The notes beneath the pieces were generated by a model that saw nothing but the letters and a program-made list of their open reading frames with translations, searched no databases and was not told the origin of the DNA. Below are positions 42,811 to 54,800 of a stretch of DNA of 64,000 nt, piece by piece. Origin of the DNA: Branchiostoma lanceolatum (taxonomy: Eukaryota; Chordata; Leptocardii; Amphioxiformes; Branchiostomatidae); assembly GCF_035083965.1 (NCBI RefSeq), contig NC_089723.1, forward strand, positions 37,641,193 to 37,705,192, read 5' to 3'. The position numbers and the translations under genes are program-made. How positions within the stretch are numbered: position 1 is the first letter of the stretch; each line of letters opens with the position of its first letter.

Positions 42811-45800
42811 ATGGTAAGCTGAAAGGTTAGCTATTGCAGAAAATTCATGCGGACCGTCATTGATAACTAATTCATTGGAAATCATGGGAATTCAGGCCTG
42901 CAGCTCTTGGTACGATAAAGGTGGCTGGGTCTACTCTCCAAGCAGAAGTTGGATGGGAAGATTGTGTGACCTTCTTCTGACCTACCCCGTTTACTGACAT
43001 TGACAGTACCGGGCAGGTCAGAAGAATGTCACAATCTTCCCACCTAAGCTCTGCTTGGGGGGTAGAACTATGAGTACTATGCTCGCTTTACTTAGCAGTT
43101 TAGCTGAGGGTGATCATCACTTGCTTTTTCTGGCTAACTCCAATATTCATTTCCGCAGAAGACATCTCACCGTTGCCAGGGCAACATGTTTCCGCAGGCC
43201 TGCAGTATCTCCATGGAGACCAGGCCGTTCTTGAAAAATGGTAACCAAGGTTACCGTCCTGTCTTCGAGGGGTCGGTCAGCATTGAGGACAGTCTAAGGA
43301 AAACGCTAGCCATCAGGGATGACGAACAGGTACGTTCCACGTGTACTTCACCCTGAGCTGTTTCTAAGCGGAACAAGTTCAGTGGCGTCATGTGGCGCAA
43401 GTGGTAGAGCGTGCGGCTGTCAAACCTAATCTAATCCCGGGTTGTGCCCAGAGACATGTCCGAACTTGCGCCCCGACGTTGTGCCCTTGTGAAAGGCACT
43501 TAACACGACTTTCCTCACTTCACTCAGGTGTAAATGAGTACCTAGCTCATCTAGGGTTAGGGACGTCCCTCGGAGAGGACGTTAAATGGAGGTCCCGTGT
43601 TTGGGGAGAGCCACACCCCGCGCATGTAAAAGAACCCACCACACCTTTCGAAAAAGAGTAGGGGCATGCCCCGGTGAGCGATGGTCCAAAACCTACAGTC
43701 GGCCGCACATGGGTTCGCCCTTAGTAATAGCCTCTGGCTAGTTGGGTAACCCTGGCAACATGCCAAACCAATAAATAAATGAAAATGAACAAGTCCAGTT
43801 AGGGATGTCCTCTAGTTTATTGGGTAGCAGCTGCACAGTCGAACTTCCGGTTCTAACTAGTAAAGTAGACTGGTTTATTTTGTCATCATCATTTGACAGA
43901 CAAGCCTCATGGCAGCCATTACGAGGCTGAATTGCGAGGCAAAATAAAACATAGTTCATTGTAGTTTACACAGCTTTCAGGCATCGATTAAAAGTTTTTA
44001 GACAATCAATATCAGTTAAAACATTTACTTAGACCATTTAAAATATTTCACAATCACTCTCTTAGGGATTGCCTCGGGACAAACAATGCTAGGAAAATGT
44101 GGTAACAATGTTCTCTAGAGTTCATTTAAAAGTCTGATGATGGCCGGAATGGCGCTTCTGGTGTAACGGTTTGTGCCAGAGGGTTGTCCATAGCGGCTCG
44201 CGTTCCGAAGGTTTCTGCCATGTTGCTGACCACAGGTGGGCGGAAGCCAGGAGCGAAAACGTGGGGACTGTTCTAGTTTAGCAGCAAAGTTGGTGCATAA
44301 CTGTTGTCTTCTAGTTGACAGTCTTGGAAGGTTAAGCTGGTTCAGGGTAGCAGTGTATGAGTTGTAAGTCCGTCCTAGTATAATCCTGCAGGCCCGTTTC
44401 TGAACACGTTCTAGGGCGTCGGACTGTTTCTGTGTGAGCGCTGCACTCCAGCAGGGGGTGGCATACTCTAGTATGGGTCTGACGTATCCACAGTAGATGG
44501 TGACGAGATCAGACGTAGGTATGCCGGATCGGCGCAGCCTACTGACGAGAAAGAGTCGCTTGCTGCCTTTAGACACCATCTCGTTCACCTGGTTGTCCCA
44601 CCGCAAGTCTGACCTTATGTGTAACCCTAACAACCTGGCCTGTGTGACGATGGTGAGGGGTACTCCTCCAAGGGTGAGTGCCGGTACCTGCGGGGGGTGG
44701 CGCATAAAACAGAAATGCATTGCCTTGCATTTTTGGGGGTTGAGCATCATGTGGCTGTTTGTTGACCAGATCTCAAGGTTGTCGAGGTCTGTCTGGAGGG
44801 TCGACGTTGTTGCTGATGTTCTCATCTCCCCAAGGTTAACGTCATCAACGTACTTCCAGTGTGAGTTTGTGGTTGCAGGTTTAAAGTCGTTTATCATTAC
44901 CAGGAACACAAGAGGTCCTAACAGGGTTCCTTGGGCTACCCCACATGTAAGAAACTCCCAGTCCGACAGTGCTCCCTGGTAGCGGACACGCTGTTTACGA
45001 CAAGACATAAAGCTGCAGAGCCAAGGGATGAGCGATGGTCTTGCTCCCATGCTGATGAGTTTACTGACGGCGGTGTTATGGCTAGTAGTTGGTGACTGGG
45101 AAACCCCAGCTCAATCCTGGGTTGGGGACATCTCTTTTGAGGCTGCACCTGTCCGTGTTTCCATTCCTTTCAGTTATTTTCCTTTCTTCTGTAATCCACT
45201 CTTAGCCTTTCATTGCTCCCATCTTTCGGCTGTCTTAAGTTCAGTTAGTTCAACTTCAACACTCCTACACAAATGACATACATGTTTCTTTTTTTCGTTC
45301 TTTTTTGTTCACCCAGGATAAACTTGCACTATTTGTGAAGGAGAAAGCGGAGGGTAACATCACTTCCTATGGGGAGATTTATTTCTCTGGATTTGGGAAC
45401 CTGACACAAACTTCTCCCGTAAGTATGTCATAGTGGAACAATCCCCCTTCAGATGGAAAGTTCTATGAATGATATACTATCATTAATGGCTTATCCATAT
45501 TTTGTTGAGGAATCATCGTGTATGAATGAGTGGTTCTACTATTACACACATATATATATATATATATATAGTCATAATCTTATGAATAAATAAACATAAA
45601 TAGTTCGACGATCTCATACCTACATAAGATGGTTTCTTGTATGTCATAAGTTATGAAAAATACCTAGGCAAAAAAAACCTCCCCGTGAATTAGTAGCGTC
45701 TTCTATTGACCCCATGACCTAGGATGTCTGAACTCGACTTCCTGTCACTACTTTTGCCCTTCACTTCCTGCCACGCTGCGATGAGACTAGCCCGTGTATC

Positions 45801-48800
45801 ATCATTTTTCATATGAAAATAACTGTGGGAAGAAAGACAAACAAAAAATAGACAGACATGCAACAGACTACGCCGAAAATAGAGGTGATATCTATTGACG
45901 TAATCACTCACTGTGACCCTCCCCAGTTTGTGAAGGTGAAGCCTGGCATTGACCCCGCCGTTCTGTGGGAGCTCATGATGGATCACTGGCACCTGAAGAG
46001 ACCCAGCCTCATCGTCTCCGTGGCGGGAGGGGCCAAGAAGTTCTTCCTGAAGGACCGGCTCAAGAACGTCTTCACCAGAAGTCTTATGAAAGCATCGCAG
46101 TCTACAGGTAAGAGTTATATGTAAGGTCTCAAAGGTCACGGTCTATCCTCCTCCTTGGCACATCCACACCACAAGCGTGTAACGTGCTTATTCTGATAAT
46201 ATACTGATAACACACTGGTCTTTGTAAAAAGGCTGGTAAAAACGTTAAAGAAGTATTTAGGAACATTTTAAAGCGTTTTTACAGAATGAAGCCCTTCCTT
46301 GTTCCCCCCCTACCCAGATGCCTGGCTCCTGACAGGAGGGATGGACTCTGGCATCATGAAGTGTGTGGGAGAAGCCGTCAGGGACCAGGTCAGCAACTTC
46401 GCCACCTCCCCAGTCGCCATCGGCATTGCTACCTGGGGGTCAGTGGACAACAGGCAAAGTTTACAGGTAATATATTCAGAATTATCATGTTGTAGTTACT
46501 CTACTGTTTGTTTCTCAGCTACCATCGTCGTTCTGCTGGAGAAATGTGTCCTACTTTCTGAGCAGAAAAACATATACAATTTCAAACTATTCTAAATTGA
46601 ATAGAAACAAGCACGTCAAACGTGTTCTACAGTCTTTGCCGTCACAAGTTTCTGAATAGAGATAATTGATGCCCATAAACCATATTTGAGCACTTAGCTG
46701 ATAAAAACTAACCATTATCTCAATAGATAGCTGGGATTTTCAGACACCGTTGACCCAGTCCTACTGTCAAGTAAGTGTCAAAAGAATTACTATTATGTAT
46801 TCCTTTTAGACGAATATGACCGAAATACTATGTGACTTAGTGTGGCATAACGGCAGGGTAATGGTGTTTGGCCCAGAACCTAGTGGTCCCGGGTTCGACT
46901 CCCCTGACGCCACCGACGTTGAGCCCTTAGGCACTTCGGTTGGGGAGGTAAAAGGCGGTAGACGGAGAGGGATGGACTAAACACAGACGACTAGTCGTGC
47001 CCTAGACACAGTACTAGTCGGTTAACAACCCACTCCCTCCAAAATGCCATGGGACCTTTAACTTTACCTTTTACCATACTCACCTTCTAATCATCTTGAT
47101 AATCAATTTCTCCCGAGACAGCAGGCCGACGGCAAAGACGTCTTCCCGGCAATCTACTCCTGTGAAGACCTGAAGTTTCGGAAGAACACGGCTCCTCTGG
47201 ACCTGAACCACACCCACTTCATCCTGGTGGACGACGGGACCGTGCAGGAGTTCAGTGAGGCTGACATCGAACTGCGGACTCGGCTGGAGAAATACATCAG
47301 CAGTATGACCCTGGGCGACACGAAAGGTACAGTTCCTGTAGTCCTGTACCTACATTACATTCACCTTTAATAGAACAGTAAGACGACTCGTGTCCATGTA
47401 CCTGCATTACATATGCATGTACTGAACCAAGTACAGAACAGTACGACGATGGCGACCGGGCACTTTAGGGCGCCCCCTCCCCCCTAAGTAGCCACATTGG
47501 GCACCCTGCGCCTACCGGGCTATTTTCAGGCACGGCCGGGGCCATGAAAGTTTTTAATACGGAGTTAAAATCAACGCGGGACCCGGTAACAGATAGGCGC
47601 CGTGACCTACTCGTTAGAACACCGAGAGGAACCCTTCCGGTGTCCGGCAGTCCACCGGGACAAATTTGTGTCTTCGGGGCCCGGCCGGGACTACACCCCC
47701 TACGGGCATAGGTGCAAATGTGACCGTAGCATAACGTACCCTCCCTGTGGTTTCAGATCTGGGCGTCCCTGTGGTGGTTCTGGCTGTAGAGGGAGGGCCG
47801 CACACGCTGAAGAATGTGTCCGAGGCGGTGACGAGGGAAATTCCTGTCGTCATCGCCGAGGGGAGCGGACGGGCAGCCGACATCATCGCCTACGCTTACA
47901 GGAGGAGGAAACGAATCAAGTAACTTGAGCTATGACCCCGAGCTTCTCTCTGCCACGGATTAAGATCCGTTTTTATTTCATTTTTATGACCTTCGCCGAG
48001 GTTATGTTTAGATCAGTGTTCGTGTGTGTGTGTGTGTGTGTATTGTCTGTCACCAAGATAACTCAAGAATGCCTGGATGGATTGTCTTCATATTTGGTAG
48101 TTGGGTAGGTCTTGGTGAGATCTCGAAATGTTTAGATTTTGGGCCCCTAGCTACTTTCTATGGTACTGCAGCGGAACTTCCGGTTTTGATTTCTCGTGTT
48201 CAGAACATGCTATGGTCATGATTTCTAATAGATGGCTCTTTGAATGGAGAGTAAGTCTGTGGGTTTTGGCCCCCTAGCGGTTTTTTAAACTACAGGAGCC
48301 GATTTTGTTTAAAACTTTGAAAGAGAATAACTCAAGAGGGGGGTGACAGATCGTCATGATTTTTGGTATGTAGATAGTTTTTTTCGTTTTTTTTCTTTTT
48401 TTTTCTTTTTTAGATAATTTTTGATTAATTTGTTCTTCCTTCCTCTGCCCTACAGGGAAAAGGAAAAGATAAGCAAAGACCTGTGGGGCCGGATGTCCAA
48501 AGCGTTTGATCTTCTGGTCGATGTAGAGAAACACGCGGACATGATCCTCAATATCGTCAAGCACTGTTCCTTTGTAAGACCTTTATGGACTTTTTTCTGA
48601 CAATGGTATTCTAAAATCTACAGAAGGGTTGTATTTGAACTTTTATGACATCATGAAATATTCAGCATTGCTTACTTAACTTTGTTCATTTAAACGGGCA
48701 TCCTTGACCTTAGAATATAGTATACTACATCTTTTCATTTCTAATATAGATCTTGGCATCTCTGATCATTGCGTTAAATTATAATCCTGTTGCACACGTT

Positions 48801-51800
48801 GGTTCGAAAAATCAGTGGCATTTATTTATTTCTACTCCCAGGTGTCACTTTTCAAGCTAGAAGAAGGTGAAACGTTGGACATTGACGAGGCGTTACTGAG
48901 GGCTTTGTTGAAAGGTAAAGCTACTAGAATTCCATCTTGGGCAGAGCTGATCATAATACCGTATCTGACAGTATCGGCGATTCTATCGGTAGAGGTCGCG
49001 ATCGGCATCTCTGTCGACGTCGACAAAGATTGCGATTAGAACCTCTGACAATGCAACCAGTAGAATCGCCGATTCTGCTAGATTGCAATCTCTAACCCGA
49101 CGTGTGTATTCCAACTGCAGCCGAGAAGTCAGACCCCGAGAACCAGCTGCAGCTGGCCCTGGCGTGGAATAGGAGTGATATCGCCCGCCTGGAGATCTTC
49201 ACACCGAGGAGAAGGCAAAAGTGGCTGGTAGGCTTCATTTTCTTCCTTTTTTTTTAAGGCAATTTACTACACCATGAAAGCACATTCCACCGACGTGAAT
49301 GTTTCTTGTCTGTAGCTGTGTTTGTCTGGGCTCTTTTTGTTTAAACTGTTAAGTCAATACATGTTTTTGGAGCAGCCCTGAATGGGTTGATTGACTTGCA
49401 TCTAAAAGCTAATTGGCAAGCACACGTACATGGAGACAGACCTGACCATGTGTATCATCTCATGTTAGTCTCAACCAGCACTGGCTATAGGGAGAATAAT
49501 TTGCCAGGGGAGTTTGGCCAACATAAGGTTTCCACTGCCGGAAATGCGACCCTTCTCGCGGGCTCACTCTCTTGGCCAAAGATTCACCCTATTATAATGC
49601 TGAAATTTACTATTTAAAACCCATTAGGAAGACCGGCTTTAGGATGATAACTGCGCTGTTGACAGATAACTAACATGCTCTTCACGGTTGATTGAGATGT
49701 TTTGATAGTAGATTGACGTGTCGCTAACATTTCTTTTACATCATCCCGACAATTGATTGGCATGTTTTGACAGTCAATTGAAACGCACACGTACATGGAG
49801 ACGGCCCTTCTGCAGGACAGGGTGGAGTTCGTGCAGCTGCTGTTGGACAACGGGGTGGAGCTCCTGCAGTTCCTGACAGTGGAGAGGCTACACAATCTGT
49901 ATCACCAAGTGAGTATCTAACTTCCTTCCTTTCATGAACATGTCCACAGCTTTGTAGGCCACAAAATCAATTCCCCAGGGAATGCATTCGTGCAATTTTC
50001 TGGATCGATCGTCATACTATAAAAATGCCTCCATCCCTGAAGTGTCGCCAAAAATTGTTAACGTTGCAAAAACAGGCGTAAAACAAGTAAAAGAATGAGC
50101 CGGATCCCTATATCTGTTTTGAGACCAGCTTCCTACTATATTTGTGACCTGTAGTCCATCGAGGAGGGTGGAGTGGACGGCGTTGCCAGGTTACTGCGGA
50201 GACTTGTCCGCCATGAGAGGCAGAAGAAAAAGTGGGAACTGCTTGGAGATAAGGACATTGGCGACAACCTGCTGCACATGGTCGCCAGAGTGGTCTGTTC
50301 TGATCTCCTAAGCGACCAGATGGAGACAATGTACAAGTGAGTATGTCACTGGTTACAAAGGTCTGTTCTCGACCCCTTGGTGACCAGAGGAAAACAATGT
50401 ACAAGTATGTCACTAGTTGCCTAGCTGATCTGTTGTTATCTTCTTGGTGATCTGATGGAAACAATGTACGTCGAAAATTACTAACTTCCACCCCAAAATG
50501 GAGAAATTCAAAATCTTCTCAGTCCGGAAAGGACTTTCCAAATCTGACCATACAACAGTGGACTCTTCCAAAGGCATTCCATGCAAGATTGACCCGTCAA
50601 TCCATCAACCGCCAATGGGTGATGTACTTGCCGAAAACGTCAATGGAACCCTGTCCCAACAATGAGGTTCTAGTCTATTCCATAGATGAAGCAGATCCCA
50701 AGTATTGCGTTTATAATTACTAGTCCCATGGGACTCATCAAGCTCTTAATAATGCTGTTCGGTCTCACGGGATCCTCGTCTACTTTCCAAAGTCTGATGG
50801 AGCATTGCCTTGGTGACCATAATATATTCGACCGAAATGCCAGGAGGAAAAAGATCGAGGCAGTGGCATATAACTAACACTATCCCCTTTCTGTGATACA
50901 GAGGCAGAAGGTTTCTTGTCGGCCCAACCGGTTCTGTGCGCCATCTTTCCGCGGGCAGCACGTCAACCCAGAGTGACGCAGGGCAGGGTGACAGGGTGGA
51001 CTTCCCCACTCCAGAGAAAGACCTGTTCCTGTGGGCCGTCCTGATTAACAGGAGAGACATGGCGAGGCTGTTCTGGAAAATGGGATCTGATCATGTCGGT
51101 AGGTGCAGGAACAAATCACGTGCATGTACACCAATGTTTTCGCTGTGCTGAAGTTTCAATAAGTGTGCCCTTCAAGCTGTCTAGATAGCTGTGAAAGCAA
51201 ACACAGTATACCAATATGGAACGGTTTGCCTCATGGCGTTCAATCGGCTAATAAGTTTCGGCAGACTTAAGCTTGTACATAAATCAGTCAATTTGATTAG
51301 ATGTAGAATGTGAAGACTAGCTTTAATGACTTTTATGTAGTTTGTACGTCTTGTGTTTGCATGTTCGACGGAGTTTCCATGTAAGACATCACGAAATCGC
51401 CGGCGAATGCACCCGAATACACGGCGACATGCCGACCTGCGTGCCGATTACCGGCGCTACGAACGTCCCTTGCTCGCACGTAAATGTTGCCCGATTTGTG
51501 TGGGTCCACATCACGAAATCGCCGGCGAATGCACCCAGACACACGGCGACATGCCGACCTGTGTGCCGATTACCGGCGCTACGAACGTCCCATGCTCGCA
51601 CGTAAATGTTTCCCGACTTGTGTGGGTCGACTTTTTCTTCGGGGCAGACGGAGCTCTCTTCCGCCTAAGTCGAATTTAGCACCCGGTGGTAGAGGAGGTC
51701 ACTATTCTTAGACGAGAGAAGGAATAGGTATCGCTACTCTAAGGCTTGTGGTATGAGTGGTACACGGTGGTATAGGTGGTTTTCATACTTAGACGAGTGA

Positions 51801-54800
51801 AGGAATAGGCATCGCTACTCTAAGGCTTGTGGTATAAGTGGTACACGGTGGTATAGGTGGTTTTCATCATATACCACCGTGCACCACTTATGGCTTGTGG
51901 TATAAGTGGTACACGGTGGTATAGGTGGTTTTCATACTTAGACGAGTGAAATGAAAACCACCTATACCACCGTGTACCACTTATACCACAAGCCTTAGAG
52001 TAGCGCTGCCTATTCCTTCACTCGTCTAAGTATGAAAACCACCTATACCACCGTGTACCACTTATACCACAAGCCTTAGAGTAGCGATGCCTATTCCTTC
52101 GCTCGTCTCAGTATGAAAACCACCTATACCGCCGTGTACCACTAATACCACAAGCCTTAGAGTAGCGCTGCCTATTTCTTCACTCTTCTAAGTATGAAAA
52201 CCACCTATACCACCGTGTACCACTTATACCACAAGCCATAAGTGGTACACGGTGGTATATGATGAAAACCACCTATACCACCGTGTACCACTTATACCAC
52301 AAGCCCTAGAGTAGCGATGCCTATTTCTTCACTCGTCTAAGTATGAAAACCACCTTTACCACCGTGTACCACTTATACCACAAGCCATAAGTGGTACACG
52401 GTGGTATATGATGAAAACCACCTATACCACCGTGTACCACTTATACCACAAGCCTTAGAGTAGCGCTGCCTATTCCTTCACTCGTCTAAGTATGAAAACC
52501 ACCTATACCACCGTGTACCACTTATACCACAAGCCATAAGTGATACACGGTGGTATATGATGAAAACCACCTATACCACCGTGTACCACTTATACCACAA
52601 GCCTTAGAGTAGCACTGCCTATTCCTTCACTCGTTTAAGTATGAAAACCACCTATACCACCGTGTACCACTTATACCACAAGCCATAAGTGGTACACGGT
52701 GATATATGATGAAAACCACCTATACCACCGTGTACCACTTATACCACAAGCCATAGAGTAGCGATGCCTACTCCTTCGCTCGTCTAAGTATGAAAACCAC
52801 CTATACCACCGTATACCACCTATACCACAAGCCTTAGAGTAGCGCTGCCTATTCCTTCACTCGTCTAAGTATGAAAACCACCTATACCACCGTGTACCAC
52901 TTATACCACAAGCCTTAGAGTAGCGCTGCCTATTCCTTCACTCGTCTAAGTATGAAAAACACCTATACCACCGTGTACCACTTATACCACAAGCCTTAGA
53001 GTAGCGATACCTATTCCTTCTCTCGTCTAAGAATAGTGACCTCCTCTACCACCGGGTGCTAAATTCGACTTAGGCGGAAGAGAGCTCCGTCTGCCCCGAA
53101 GAAGAAGTCGACCCACACAAGTCGAGAAACATTTACGTGCGAGCATGGGACGTTCGTAGCGCCGGTAATCGGCACACAGGTCGGCATGTCGCCGTGTGTC
53201 TGGGTGCATTCGCCGGCGATTTCGTGATGTGGACCCACACAAATCGGGCAACATTTACGTGCGAGCAAGGGACGTTCGTAGCGCCGGTAATCGGCACGCA
53301 GGTCGGCATGTCGCCGTGTATTCGGGTGCATTCGCCGGCGATTTCGTGATGTCTTACATGGAAACTCCGCCGCATGTGGCGTATACAGGAAACTAAGCTG
53401 CTTACAAATCTTTGCAATATATCAAACCAGTTTCTTTGCATCATGTTCCTCTTTAGCCGCAGCACTCTCGGCCAGTAAGATGCTGATGTCCCTCGCTTCC
53501 CTCGCAAAAACGGAGGAACAACTGGTGCTGTACCAAGACCTGATGGATCACGCAAGGTTGGTATGTTAAACATCTAAGTTAACAAAGAGAGATTGACCTT
53601 AAACATCATATGCCGTGATCATGTTCAAATGTTGCGAATTGGACAGGCTATTGATTGATATTTCATTGATAGCAAATCTGTTAACAGACTATGAAATGGT
53701 GCTAGTTGGACAGTTTATTGATAGGTTATGAACGTTAACTAGGCAGATGCAGAATGACCTGATGGCACTCTTCAGGTGCTTGAAGAGTGCCATCAGCTAG
53801 AGAAGTTATTGATAGGTTATGAACGTTAACCAGGCTGGAGAGTGACGCCCGCGGAGTGCTTGAGGTGTGCCATTAGTTATTGATAGGTTGCTAGTTATTG
53901 ATAGTTATTGATAGTTATTGATAGTTATTGATAGTTATTGATAGTTATTGATAGTTATTGATAGTTATTGATAGTTATTGATAGTTATTGATAGTTATTG
54001 ATAGTTATTGATATGTTGATTAGTTATTGTTATGAATGTTAACCAGGCAGCTTGAGAGTGACGCCCGCGGAGTGCTCGAGGAGTGCCACCAGAAAGACCG
54101 GAGTCTGACCCACGACCTCCTGGTGCGGCGGCAGGACAGATGGGGTGACGTCACAGTCATGCGCATTGCCGCCTCGTCCCATCACATGACCTTCATGAGT
54201 CACGACGCCTGTCAGACCAAGATGAACCTCGTCTGGAAGGGCAGGATGGCGTCATACACTCCGTGGTGGAAGGTGGGACGTAGTGATAGTTCAAAACAAT
54301 CATGCTTCCATGCTAAAGATTTTTATTTGTCGTGCGAATGATAAATGATAAGCCCTATGAACATTCATTGGCGGATCAACAAACTAGCTTTATCTGTTCA
54401 GTCAAGGAAGATGAATGAGAAACTGCTTCTTTTACAGTCCATCCATGTATAACACAGATAATAAAGTAGTAATTGGTGACCAGTTGCATTTACGTACCCG
54501 ACTTGCGTGTGGTTGTAATATCTGCTACTCTTATGTAATGATCACAACAAAAGATCAAGATGAGCCCTCAGCTGGTTCATCAAACATGCACAGACTGTAA
54601 AAATGTTTCATCAGTCTTGTGACCATTGGAAAAGAAACTCCTTGTAAGCTTATGCGTAATCAATTTACATTTCCATTTGCCATTGATGTCAACAGGTGGG
54701 GCTGTCCATGTTGTTCCTCCCGGCCATTTTCCTGATAACGTTTGTAGACGATGAGGAAAAACTTGATAGGAGTGCCGCTTCAGACCGGGACAGCTTTGAC

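Noticed and set aside
44497..44982. 161-codon + strand open frame
   Set aside because: Mirror of the reverse-transcriptase frame on the other strand, with no plausible domain of its own.
51333..53573. Several 70-146-codon frames on both strands, mirrored left and right
   Set aside because: They come from the GC-rich arms of the palindromic element, show no domain and conflict with each other.
51690..54012. CRISPR-like regular repeats
   Set aside because: Units are contiguous or contain no unique spacers, and the context is an animal genome; these are satellites.
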